DNA of 12,773 nt from JBCBWG01 sp964579305 (GTDB taxonomy: Bacteria; Pseudomonadota; Alphaproteobacteria; Rhizobiales; Hyphomicrobiaceae), in assembly GCA_964579305.1 (NCBI GenBank), contig CAZOGY010000100.1:1-12773 (forward strand). Direction: 5' to 3'. How positions within the stretch are numbered: the first letter of the stretch is position 1; each line of letters opens with the position of its first letter. The notes beneath the pieces are model-generated. The model searched no databases and was not told the origin of the DNA. It saw nothing but the letters and a program-made list of their open reading frames with translations. This document shows positions 1 to 7,983 of this stretch, piece by piece. The position numbers and the translations under genes were made by a program.

Positions 1-52
1 CGGCCCGTGAGCGCAACAGAGCAAAAGCGAGGCGCATTTCATGCGACACGCT

Positions 53-1225
53 TTAAAGGCAGGCTGCGCGTGCCGCCGCGGGCGCGGGCGCGCCGGTGGG
101 TCGGCCCGTCTCCAGACCGATGCCAAGCCGGCCGGCAAGCCCCAACATCGCAAACGGCAAGCCGCTCAAAAGAACGCGGAGATACCGGCGGTCCTGAAAG
201 TCGCCATTGAGCGACAACCGCGGCAATGCACACGGATCAAGCGCGCCGCCGCGTGGGACAAGGCCTTTGCGCGTTGTCACCGCCGTGTGAAAGCCAAGCC
301 GCCGGGCAATTTCGAAATCACGCGGCCCCGCGCTTGCGGCATCGCCGTAGGGGAAACTGAGATGGCGGCAGGGCACGCCCAGTTCCGTCTCGACCCGCCT
401 GGCCCCATCTCGGATCTCGCGCTCTGCGTCCGCCTCACTCAACTTGGCCACGGCGTAGTGATTGACGGTATGGGCGCCGATTGTCACCAGCGGGTCACCA
501 GCCAGCGCACGCAGCGCGGGCCAGTCCATCAACTGCTCAGCGCCAAAGGTCTCAACATCAAGTCCGCAAACACGGCCCTGTTCAACGACCCATGCGCGTG
601 CATCCGCTTCCGGCCATCGCCGCAACGTCCAGTAAACCTCATGGAACGCCGCCAGTTTCTCTGCGACCGTCGTGAGCGGCAAACGCTGCGGCCAGCGCAG
701 GTCGGGCACAGAAATGCTCTCGCGCCGCCGGATGATCTCTTCGAGCGCAAGCCACCAGAGCTGCGCACGACCGTCCGCAAACGCGCTGGGCACATAGATC
801 GTGAACGGAACGCCCAATCTCTTCAGGACCGGGTAGGCGTAAAGCGCATTGTCCCAGTAGCCATCATCAAACGTGAAACAGGCAAACGGCCGGGCCGGCG
901 CCGCGTCGGCCTGCCCAGCTCGACGGCTGTCACATGGAAGGTGGCCGGCCATCGCGCGGTCGGCACCGAGCCTGCGAGCGGCCTCATCGAGGGAGACGCA
1001 TTCAAATCCCGCGCGCCGCGCTTCCAGAACCGCCGTTTCCAAAAACTCTGGGGTAATCGTGAGAATGCGGTTGGGCGCGAACGCAGGCGGCGTATCAGGC
1101 CGCACATTGTGCAGCATGAAGATCACGCCAACCCCGCCTGTCACTGGCGCAGCGACGCGGTCAGCCCGCAAAGCATGTGCGGCGCTCAGGATGACTTTGA
1201 GAAAGGCGGTGGAACTGCGGCTCAT
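53..1225 (-). CDS. Polysaccharide deacetylase family protein (NodB/CE4-like)
   Basis: Predicted metal-dependent hydrolase that removes acyl groups (usually N-acetyl) from a carbohydrate; the substrate cannot be told from sequence. About 390 residues from the ATG at 1225. The NodB-homology motifs appear in order: TFDDGY near residues 118-123 (catalytic base and metal Asp), AHTVNH near 251-256 (the His-x3-His metal site) and LSFPYG near 289-294. The segment GGVGVIFMLHNVRP near 30-43 is typical of the N-terminus of this subfamily. The frame is open further upstream to a GTG at 1300. I prefer the ATG because the extra 25 residues are Arg/Ser-rich and the shorter N-terminus fits the family; neither start has a good Shine-Dalgarno site. 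The gene follows ptsN on the same strand after a gap of 278 bases, so it may be a separate unit. Envelope or exopolysaccharide modification is inference. Confidence 0.88.
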   Translation of the reverse strand: MSRSSTAFLKVILSAAHALRADRVAAPVTGGVGVIFMLHNVRPDTPPAFAPNRILTITPEFLETAVLEARRAGFECVSLDEAARRLGADRAMAGHLPCDSRRAGQADAAPARPFACFTFDDGYWDNALYAYPVLKRLGVPFTIYVPSAFADGRAQLWWLALEEIIRRRESISVPDLRWPQRLPLTTVAEKLAAFHEVYWTLRRWPEADARAWVVEQGRVCGLDVETFGAEQLMDWPALRALAGDPLVTIGAHTVNHYAVAKLSEADAEREIRDGARRVETELGVPCRHLSFPYGDAASAGPRDFEIARRLGFHTAVTTRKGLVPRGGALDPCALPRLSLNGDFQDRRYLRVLLSGLPFAMLGLAGRLGIGLETGRPTGAPAPAAARAACL

Positions 1226-1503
1226 GGGCGCTGGCGGACTTCGACGCGAAAACAAACGCGATCGCACAACCCGACCGCACAACGAAGGTGCCGTCGACAC
1301 ATTGCTTTAGTGTTACGAAGTCCGAAGGGCCGCGCTTGCTTTCGGCCCCGCCGATGCCGCGCTGGCGCCAAATCCCAGGCTGGTATCAAGCAAACGCTGT
1401 TGAGGCCGTGCCTTTGGTCCAGTCGCCGGTCAAGCCATGCCAGCGCACATTATCTCGTCGAGACCGGCGTCGCTGGCTGAATGTGAACGCCGCTCAGGCT
1501 GCG

Positions 1504-1974
1504 TCAGGCTGCGGCCGGCGGCTCAATCGCATGGTCAGCGAGAAGCGCCCGGATGGCGTCCGCGTCCGGGGCCCGACGCAGGGCATCCAGCGCCGCCGGC
1601 GCGCGCACAAGACGCGAGATGCGGGCCAACGCCTTGAGATGATCGCCACTGGCATGTTCGGGCGCGATCAAAAGGAAGATCAAATCAACCGGCTCGTCGT
1701 CCAGCGCTTCAAACGCGATCGGGGCGGTCAGTCGGGCAAAAACGCACACGATCTCGTCGACGCCTTGCATCTTGACGTGCGGAATTGCGATGCCGCGGCC
1801 CAAGCCGGTCGATCCCAACCGCTCGCGCTGCAACAACGTATCGAATATGTCGCGCTCGTCGAGACCCGTCAGCCGGCTGCCGACCTTGGCCAACTCTTGA
1901 AGCGCCTGCTTTTTACTGCTCGCGCACAGCCGCGGCAGAATGCCATCAGGCCGGACGATGTCCCCGAGATCCAT
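1504..1974 (-). CDS. ptsN: PTS IIA-like nitrogen regulatory protein PtsN (EIIA-Ntr)
   Basis: Cytoplasmic EIIA component of the nitrogen-related phosphotransferase chain (PtsP to NPr to PtsN). It regulates other proteins by its phosphorylation state and does not transport sugar. About 156 residues, the usual size. The phosphorylatable histidine is H66 in GRGIAIPH, the family signature, and the protein starts MDLGDIV as alphaproteobacterial PtsN proteins do. The ATG at 1974 is chosen because GAGGGAA lies just upstream at good spacing; the longer frame to 2025 adds only a basic, non-conserved leader. It sits 87 bases after hpf in the familiar rpoN-hpf-ptsN order, which supports the call. NPr and PtsP are not in the window. 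Confidence 0.95.
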   Translation of the reverse strand: MDLGDIVRPDGILPRLCASSKKQALQELAKVGSRLTGLDERDIFDTLLQRERLGSTGLGRGIAIPHVKMQGVDEIVCVFARLTAPIAFEALDDEPVDLIFLLIAPEHASGDHLKALARISRLVRAPAALDALRRAPDADAIRALLADHAIEPPAAA

Positions 1975-2061
1975 CTGTTCCCTCGTGCGGTGATGTGGAC
2001 GTCGGCAAGGCACGCGGCACGACACTTAACGGAATGCAAGATGACGTGAAAGCGGCGCTCC

Positions 2062-2655
2062 TTAAGATGCCGCTGACGTCGCTTCCGGGTCAATCCAGCC
2101 GATATGGCCATCTTTACGTCGATAAACCACATTCAATCGCCCACTCGCGGCGTTGCGGAATATCAGAACCGTATCTTCGGTCAAGTCTAGCTGCATCACC
2201 GCTTCGCTTACCGACGCGTCGTGCACTTCTCGTGCCGTTTCCGCAACGATCAGGTGATCAGCGCCACTGCCCGCCTGCTCGTCGTCGACTTGATCGTCGG
2301 CCTGAACGACGAAGTCGTTGACCGTGATCTGATTTTTCGCTCTAGCCCGCGCTTCCGGCGAGTGATGATCTTTCAAACGGCGTTTGTAGCGGCGCACCCG
2401 TTTTTCAAGATGACCCAGCGCATCCTCGGCACTCGCGTAGACATCGGGTCCCGTCCCATGCGCTTCAAGCATAAGCCCGGTTTTTAATCGGATTGAACAG
2501 CTTGTTTCATAACCGACTTTCGCCTTTTCAACGCGCACATGCCCCGATATTTCCGGACCGATGTATTTTTCCAAAACGGCACGCGTTTTTTCAACAACGA
2601 AAGTCTGAAAAGCTTCTCCGGTTTCCATGTGTTTTCCAGTAACCTGAATTGTCAT
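2062..2655 (-). CDS. hpf: Ribosome hibernation-promoting factor, long form (HPF/RaiA family)
   Basis: Binds the 30S subunit in stationary phase or starvation and promotes inactive 100S ribosome dimers. About 197 residues, which makes it a long HPF. The N-terminal S30AE domain covers roughly residues 1-105 (MTIQVTGKHMETGEAF through the basic helix HLEKRVRRYKRRLKDHH). A variable linker of about 35 residues follows, then the C-terminal dimerisation domain, roughly 140-192, including DTVLIFRNAASGRLNVVYRR and DGHIGWIDP. The ATG at 2655 is preferred over an in-frame TTG at 2679 because AAGAAGAGG lies just upstream of the ATG and the TTG form would encode that site. The gene lies between rpoN and ptsN, as in many Proteobacteria, with a 214-base upstream gap that holds a possible promoter. 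Confidence 0.95.
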   Translation of the reverse strand: MTIQVTGKHMETGEAFQTFVVEKTRAVLEKYIGPEISGHVRVEKAKVGYETSCSIRLKTGLMLEAHGTGPDVYASAEDALGHLEKRVRRYKRRLKDHHSPEARARAKNQITVNDFVVQADDQVDDEQAGSGADHLIVAETAREVHDASVSEAVMQLDLTEDTVLIFRNAASGRLNVVYRRKDGHIGWIDPEATSAAS

Positions 2656-2756
2656 GGAGACCTCTTCTTTTCTTGCCAAGCATTGAACGTACTGACGCCA
2701 TCCCGGCGACCGGCGGCCCCATTGCAGGAAATGCGTCTGTCAGGACCGGATCGCCA

Positions 2757-2785
2757 CGTTAGGCACCGGGCAAATCACCTGTCAA
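2757..2785 (-). promoter_or_regulatory. Possible sigma-70-type promoter for hpf
   Basis: Reading on the minus strand, a perfect TTGACA (2785-2780) is followed after exactly 17 bases by CTAACG (2762-2757). The -35 box is strong and the -10 box weak, as is common in Alphaproteobacteria. It lies about 100 bases upstream of the hpf start in the rpoN-hpf gap, so hpf-ptsN could be transcribed independently of the upstream genes. I found no TGGCAC-N5-TTGC sigma-54 site in this gap. Confidence 0.4.
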
Positions 2786-2869
2786 ACGACACACGGCAAA
2801 TTTGTCCAAAGGCCAAGGGCACGCCGCTCATGAATGACCGGTTCGGCCGCAAATGCCGCAAAAACAGGC

Positions 2870-4393
2870 TCAATCCTGCGCTTTCACGCGGCACATCTGT
2901 GCTGCAAGCTTCTTCTCGCGCCGCCGCTGCACTGAGGATGGAATGCGCATGGCCTCGCGATACTTTGCAACCGTCCGCCGGGCGATGTCGACGCCCTCCG
3001 CCTTGAGACGCTCAACGATCTTGTCGTCCGACAGCACGGTCTTATCCGTCTCCGCATCGATCATGACCTTAATGCGGTGCCGGATCGATTCGGAGGAGTA
3101 GGCAGCACCATCGTCGGCTGCAGCGATTGCAGACGTGAAGAAGTACTTCAGTTCAAAAATGCCGCGCGGCGTCGCCATGTACTTGTTGGAGGTCACGCGG
3201 GAAATCGTCGATTCGTGCATCGAGATCGCGTCTGCCACCGTCTTCAGGTTGAGCGGTCGCAAATGCTGGACCCCGTGCGTAAAAAAGGCATCCTGCTGAC
3301 GTACAATTTCCTCCGACACGCGCAAAATCGTGCGTGCGCGCTGATCGAGGCTTTTGACCAGCCAGTTCGCCGTCTGCAGGCAATCAACAAGATAGTCCTT
3401 GTCGTCGGTCGATCGCGCCGTCTTCGCAACCGTCGCATAATAGCTGCGATTGACAAGGACCCTCGGCAAGGTCTCGCTATTGAGCTCGATAAGCCAAGTC
3501 CCGTCCTTCGACGCGCGAACCAAGACGTCCGGCACGATCGGCTGAACCTGTGTGCGCCCAAAACGCAGTCCAGGCTTGGGATCCAGCGCGCGGATTTCGC
3601 CAACCATGTCGGCAATTTCATCGGCATCGACACCGATCGCGCGGCGCAGGCCTGGAAGATCGTGGCTGGCCAGGCGGTCAAGGTTGTTCAAGAAAGCCTG
3701 CATGATTGGGTCAAGTCGGTCCCGCTCCTTCAGTTGCAGGCCAAGGCATTCGGCCAAAGTGCGCGCAAAGACACCTGGCGGGTCGCAACATTGCAGCTTG
3801 GCCAGAACGCTTTCCACGAAGTCGGCACAAGCCCCCAGCTTGTCGCCAAGTTCACTCAGGTCGGCGGGCACATACCCAGCATCATCGACGAGATCGACCA
3901 GATACTGCCCAACCATCATTTCTGCCGGTGAGTTAAGCAGTTGCGGCAACTGCGCCGTGAGATGATCCTTGAGCGTCAACTCGCCCGAGACGAACGCTTC
4001 CAGGTTGTAGCCGTCATCATCGTCGAACCGCCCCCCGGCCCCAACCCCGGTCCAGCTTGCCAGATCCGGTCCCAGGTCACTTGGCGAGGCATCAGGGTAA
4101 ACGTTGTCAGCTTCGGTATCGAGCGACTGCGCTGCTTCACCGTTCACCTGGCGCAGATCGAGCCACTCATCATCCGGCTCGCCATCACCAGCGGCGTCGT
4201 TGTCGCGTTCGTCATCGCGCGGGGCCGCTTCCGTCTCCTCACGCTCAAGCAGCGGATTGCGCTCAAGTTCGGCCTCGACAAACGCCGTCAGCTCCAGGTT
4301 AGAGAGCTGCAAAAGCCGGATCGCCTGCTGCAATTGCGGCGTCATGACCAACTGCTGGCCCTGACGCATTTCGAGTTTGGCGGAAAGTGCCAT
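2870..4393 (-). CDS. rpoN: RNA polymerase sigma-54 factor RpoN
   Basis: Sigma-54 directs RNA polymerase to -24/-12 promoters that need an AAA+ enhancer-binding activator, typically for nitrogen and carbon functions. About 507 residues, normal length. Region I, the activator-response part, is Gln/Leu-rich at about residues 1-50 (MALSAKLEMRQGQQLVMTPQ, then LQQAIRLLQLSNLEL and NPLLE). The acidic, low-complexity region II spans about 51-125. The core-binding part of region III follows, with CDPPGVFARTLAECL near 203-217. The helix-turn-helix is near 383-402 (TVADAISMHESTISRVTSNK). The RpoN box ARRTVAKYRE is at 471-480, intact. The ATG at 4393 gives the canonical MALS start; the frame extends to a GTG at 4432 but the extra residues are not conserved. 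It lies 65 bases downstream of lptB, likely the same transcript. Confidence 0.97.
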   Translation of the reverse strand: MALSAKLEMRQGQQLVMTPQLQQAIRLLQLSNLELTAFVEAELERNPLLEREETEAAPRDDERDNDAAGDGEPDDEWLDLRQVNGEAAQSLDTEADNVYPDASPSDLGPDLASWTGVGAGGRFDDDDGYNLEAFVSGELTLKDHLTAQLPQLLNSPAEMMVGQYLVDLVDDAGYVPADLSELGDKLGACADFVESVLAKLQCCDPPGVFARTLAECLGLQLKERDRLDPIMQAFLNNLDRLASHDLPGLRRAIGVDADEIADMVGEIRALDPKPGLRFGRTQVQPIVPDVLVRASKDGTWLIELNSETLPRVLVNRSYYATVAKTARSTDDKDYLVDCLQTANWLVKSLDQRARTILRVSEEIVRQQDAFFTHGVQHLRPLNLKTVADAISMHESTISRVTSNKYMATPRGIFELKYFFTSAIAAADDGAAYSSESIRHRIKVMIDAETDKTVLSDDKIVERLKAEGVDIARRTVAKYREAMRIPSSVQRRREKKLAAQMCRVKAQD

Positions 4394-4458
4394 CGTCGCT
4401 GTTCGGTCCTGCCTTAACGGAAGCTGACGCACGTGGCGCCATCGTTATGGTAGCCAGC

Positions 4459-5583
4459 TTAACCGAACATGTCGCCCAGGTAGTACTCCCGTGCGGCTTC
4501 ATCGTTTTTGATTTCTGAAGGCTTACCTTGTGTCAGCACACGGCCTTCATAGACGATATAGGCGCGGTCAATCAGGTCCAGCGTCTCGCGCACGTTATGG
4601 TCAGTGATCAGGACGCCGATCCCGCGCTCTTTGAGGTGGTGCACAAGATCCTGGATGTCGCGCACAGCCAACGGGTCGATGCCCGCAAACGGCTCATCCA
4701 GCAGGATGTAGGACGGCCGGCTCGCAAGCGCCCGGGCAATCTCGCAGCGCCGCCGCTCACCGCCTGACAATGCAATCGAAGGCGACTTGCGCAGATGCGT
4801 GATGCGGAATTCTTCCAGCAGGTTGTCGAGTTCCTCCTGGCGCTTCTTGCGATTGGGCTCAACAATCTCAAGCACCGCCATGATGTTCTTTTCCACTGAC
4901 AACCCTCGGAAAATCGAGGATTCCTGCGGCAGGTACCCAATCCCGAGCCGAGCCCGGCGATACATTGGCAAGCGTGTGACGTCCTGGCCATCGATGTGGA
5001 TCTTGCCCGCATCCGCCGGAACGAGCCCGGTAATCATATAAAATACGGTGGTCTTGCCAGCGCCGTTCGGCCCGAGCAGCCCGACCGATTCTCCGCGCCG
5101 CACCGCAAGGCTGACACCTTTCACCACCGTGCGTCGCCCATAGGTCTTCTGCACCCCGTCAACGGTCAGCCAGTCTCGTTGAGGTGGCACATCGTGTACC
5201 GCACCAGGCCCAGGTTCGTGGTTCAGGTCCGCGCCAAAGTCCGCCCCGTCGTCTTCGTCGTCGTAGGCAAGGCTGTCGCCATAAACAGGAACTGAAGACG
5301 GCACGGTCAGCGCGTGTTGCGGATCGGCGCCGTCGGGCAGCACCGCAGTGCCGTAGCCGGAGCCCGCCTGCCCATAGGACGGTGCCCCGTAATCATCATA
5401 GGCCGGCAACCCGGTTGGCGCGGCATAGCCGACAGGCGCACCGTCGGTCGGCCTGTCACCAGCCCCAAGGTCGGGCGTAAAACCGTTGCCGTCCTGGCCC
5501 GCATCAGCCGGCTCGCGCCGTCTCCGTCCGCGACCTTGCGAGCTTGGCGTTTTGCGGCCCGTCAGTTTCGACAGCAGTCCCAC
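4459..5583 (-). CDS. lptB: LPS export ABC transporter ATP-binding protein LptB, with long N-terminal extension
   Basis: Cytoplasmic ATPase of the LptB2FG exporter, which extracts LPS from the inner membrane and drives it along LptC-LptA to the outer membrane. 374 residues, where the family is usually about 240-260. The ATPase domain begins near residue 138. Visible motifs: Walker A GPNGAGKT (171-178), Q-loop Q220 in YLPQESSIFRGLSV, signature LSGGE (272-276), Walker B YILLDE (292-297), D-loop with GIDPLA, and switch H329 in ITDHN. The end, EYYLGDMFG, is typical. Residues 1-137 are predicted disordered: a basic start (GRGRRRRE), then rich in Gly, Pro, Asp and Tyr, with an acidic patch near 108-122. 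The start is a GTG at 5583 with AAGAGGA just upstream, which makes the extension likely to be really translated. LptF and LptG are not in the window. Confidence 0.95.
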   Translation of the reverse strand: MGLLSKLTGRKTPSSQGRGRRRREPADAGQDGNGFTPDLGAGDRPTDGAPVGYAAPTGLPAYDDYGAPSYGQAGSGYGTAVLPDGADPQHALTVPSSVPVYGDSLAYDDEDDGADFGADLNHEPGPGAVHDVPPQRDWLTVDGVQKTYGRRTVVKGVSLAVRRGESVGLLGPNGAGKTTVFYMITGLVPADAGKIHIDGQDVTRLPMYRRARLGIGYLPQESSIFRGLSVEKNIMAVLEIVEPNRKKRQEELDNLLEEFRITHLRKSPSIALSGGERRRCEIARALASRPSYILLDEPFAGIDPLAVRDIQDLVHHLKERGIGVLITDHNVRETLDLIDRAYIVYEGRVLTQGKPSEIKNDEAAREYYLGDMFG

Positions 5584-5708
5584 GCGTTTTTCCTCTTGTC
5601 ATCAACTCAGAGCGCTGCCGATTGGCCAATGCCCTCATGCCGCAAACCCACCGGCAGCCGATGGCACCAACGCACCTTATGCGCGCGCTTGGGCATTGCG
5701 CCGCGACG

Positions 5709-7862
5709 TCAATTGCCAACCCTCCCACTGCCAAGCGAGGGAACACCGGTCACCGGCGCCCAGCTTGACGCGCGTGAGGGCTGACCTTGATCCGTGCCCG
5801 GTTGCGGGCCTTCGGGCTTGGCGCCGCCCTTACGCTGGCGGTTCAGCTCCTGCAAATCCTTTGGATAAAACGTGGCACGCATCCGCTTGCGACCGGTCTG
5901 CGTGGTCGCTGTCCCGTCGGCCGCAAGCGGCGTTTGTGCCGTCTCAATCCGTGTGACACCCGTGCGAACGTTCATCACCACGCGATCACCGCGGATCTGT
6001 TGCCGGCCCTGGATCAGCGTGACATTGCCGACAAGTGCAATCGAGTTCTCCGCGACGTTGAAGACCGCTTTATCGCCGGTGGCCTTCTGCCCGTTTTCCG
6101 ATTCAACGACCACGTTACCGAGCGCCTGGATTTCGCGAATGTTGGCCGGCGCCGCAGCAGCGGGTGATGGGCGCGCAGCACCCAACGGATCGCCCACACT
6201 CGCCGACCCCGTATAGCGCGCGACCAAGGTCCCCGCAGACATGCGGAATGTGCCCTGCTGCGCATTCACGCCACCTTCGAAACGGGCAACTTTGGCGCGG
6301 TCGTCGACGCGCAGGCGTTGAGCGGCAATATTGATCGGCGCATTCACGTCGGAGCGAAACGACCATCCCCCGGCAAGGGCCGTACCGCTGGCCGCTGTTG
6401 CCGCATTGACCGGCGTCTTCGCGGGCTGGCCGGCCGGTTTCGCCGCCGCCGCGCCCGGACGCACGAACGCCGCATCGATCCGTCCGCCAGGGGTGGACAG
6501 GACAAGCGTTCCCTTGGCCTGATCAATTGCAAGCTCTTCACCGCGCAGGCGGTTTGGCCCTTGTTGGACAACAACCTTGCCAGTGAGTTGCGCGGTCTGT
6601 GCCGCCTGGTCGAACGTCGCAGTCTCCGCCGTCGCCGTACGGTTGTCGCCAGATGCAATCCGCACACCGCCAGAGAATGTGCCACGCTGTTCTTTGGGTC
6701 GGAACATCGCGTCCGCCGCTGAAATGGTGTTGCCATTCTGGCTGAGAATAACGTTGTCGCGCGCCGTGATCCGCTGCACTTCCGTGCCCGCCCCCGGTGC
6801 TGCAACAATACGGCCCTGCCCCTGCCCCTGCGCCTGCCCCTTTTCAGCCTCGGTCCGATAACCGACCACGAGATGACCGGCTTTCAACGTCGCGCCTTCC
6901 TGGCTTGCCACCACGTTGCGGGCAAACCGCAATACGCCGTCCGCATCGTCCACCCGCAGCGTGCGCGCAGTCACGACAACCGGGGCGTTCGACGTCTGAC
7001 CAAATACAGCCGGACTGCCGGACGGGGCAGGTGCCCCGGCTTGCTGCGCAGATGCATCCGCAGGCGTACTGGCAGCAACGCCATTATCGGGCTGCGCGGG
7101 TGGCTGAAGATCCGCCCGCACGCCACCGCGCAGGATCATCGTCCGCCGTTTTTGCAAGATCCGCAGCGATTGGCCCACAACCTTGGCCGTCGGCGTCTCG
7201 ATCTCAACAGGTTTGCGGCTTGTGATAATGCCGCGTTTTTGACGTATGAGGGCGCTGACGAGCCGTGCCTTCAGGCCATTGGTGGTCTCAATCTCGATCC
7301 CGTCAGCCAGGGTCAGCGCGCCCGTTTTTTGGAGCAATGATCCACGCCGCGCCGTCAGACGCGTCACCGTGTTGTCCGCCTGGGTCAGCGTGCCAGTGAT
7401 CGCTTCCAGCCGGATCGGCGCGTCGCGCTTGGTCGGTGTCTTCGCGCGCGCAGCCGTAATCACATAGCGGCTGCCGTCATCGCCGAAGCCTTCAAACTTG
7501 GGGTTGGACATCACAAAACTGTCGATCCCAACCTTCACAGGGCCCGTCGTCAGCCGGCCGCTCGGTGTCTCGCCATCACCTTCGATGTCGAATTGAACCG
7601 GCATGGCCAGCAGATAGCTTGCCAGCAACAACGCGGCACTGACCGGAAACACAACGCGCAACGTCCGCACCAAAAACGTATGGCGCCGCGCGCGTTTGAA
7701 CTCTTGCGCGCGCGCAGCATCCGACATGCCGACATTGGCAAGCCGTGATCGCGTTTTCTGTGGGACCAGGGTTCCGCTCACCGCTTTATCCAATTCCCTC
7801 GCATGATGGCTTGGCCCGGTTGCCAAGACATTCGAGTCACGGTCCGTGCCACCACTCAGCAT
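5709..7862 (-). CDS. lptC-lptA: Fused LptC-LptA: LPS export periplasmic protein with two OstA/LptA-like domains
   Basis: 717 codons in one frame. Normally LptC (about 200 residues) and LptA (about 180) are separate adjacent genes. Layout: cytoplasmic basic N-terminus; one membrane segment at about 66-88 (TLRVVFPVSAALLLASYLL); LptC-like domain at about 89-252 (e.g. FEGFGDDGSRYVITAARAKT); Pro/Ala linker at about 253-292; first OstA-like domain at about 293-470 (LTGKVVVQQGPNRLRGEEL); Ala/Pro linker at about 471-500; a canonical LptA domain at about 501-640 (SDVNAPINIAAQRLRVDD, then RQQIRGDRVVMNVRTG); and a C-terminal tail with RKRMRATFYPKDL. Role: takes LPS from LptB2FG and forms the beta-jellyroll bridge. 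The gene precedes lptB. The start is uncertain: the ATG at 7862 has a GGGGAG directly abutting it; the ATG at 7727 gives MSDAARAQ, a typical LptC length, but no clear ribosome site. Domain family calls are by eye; the extra middle domain is the least certain. Confidence 0.85.
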   Translation of the reverse strand: MLSGGTDRDSNVLATGPSHHARELDKAVSGTLVPQKTRSRLANVGMSDAARAQEFKRARRHTFLVRTLRVVFPVSAALLLASYLLAMPVQFDIEGDGETPSGRLTTGPVKVGIDSFVMSNPKFEGFGDDGSRYVITAARAKTPTKRDAPIRLEAITGTLTQADNTVTRLTARRGSLLQKTGALTLADGIEIETTNGLKARLVSALIRQKRGIITSRKPVEIETPTAKVVGQSLRILQKRRTMILRGGVRADLQPPAQPDNGVAASTPADASAQQAGAPAPSGSPAVFGQTSNAPVVVTARTLRVDDADGVLRFARNVVASQEGATLKAGHLVVGYRTEAEKGQAQGQGQGRIVAAPGAGTEVQRITARDNVILSQNGNTISAADAMFRPKEQRGTFSGGVRIASGDNRTATAETATFDQAAQTAQLTGKVVVQQGPNRLRGEELAIDQAKGTLVLSTPGGRIDAAFVRPGAAAAKPAGQPAKTPVNAATAASGTALAGGWSFRSDVNAPINIAAQRLRVDDRAKVARFEGGVNAQQGTFRMSAGTLVARYTGSASVGDPLGAARPSPAAAAPANIREIQALGNVVVESENGQKATGDKAVFNVAENSIALVGNVTLIQGRQQIRGDRVVMNVRTGVTRIETAQTPLAADGTATTQTGRKRMRATFYPKDLQELNRQRKGGAKPEGPQPGTDQGQPSRASSWAPVTGVPSLGSGRVGN
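6814..6837. repeat. Hexanucleotide repeat CCCTGC, four units
   Basis: Four tandem six-base units (three CCCTGC and one GCCTGC) inside the fused lptC-lptA frame. On the coding strand they encode the run of alternating Gln and Gly near residues 343-350, within the first OstA-like domain. The unit is a multiple of three, so changes in copy number would lengthen or shorten a loop without shifting the frame. Confidence 0.7.
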
Positions 7863-7983
7863 CTCCCCGGCAATTGGGGTCGCAATACGACCAACGCCAG
7901 CAGCGCATGCTCAGTCGCACGCAGCGTGGCAAACAGCACCACACCAGCCGCCCGCCATATCCGACCGGACACGCGATGCCGCC

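Noticed and set aside
1327..1348. Hairpin GGGCCG/CGGCCC with a 10-base loop between ptsN and the deacetylase
   Set aside because: No T-tract on either strand and a large loop. It is not a credible intrinsic terminator and is likely chance in GC-rich DNA.
41..1480. A 479-codon open frame on the plus strand
   Set aside because: It lies opposite the polysaccharide deacetylase, whose motifs are clear. Its protein is Arg/Ala/Pro-rich with no recognisable domain, as expected from the complement of a GC-rich gene.
2656..2679. TTG start for hpf, eight residues upstream of the ATG
   Set aside because: The extra codons are the Shine-Dalgarno region of the ATG at 2655, and S30AE proteins begin close to that ATG.
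2656..2869. Sigma-54 promoter in the rpoN-hpf gap (possible autoregulation)
   Set aside because: Partial GGCAC and TTGCA-like words occur, but never as TGGCAC-N5-TTGC with correct spacing on either strand.
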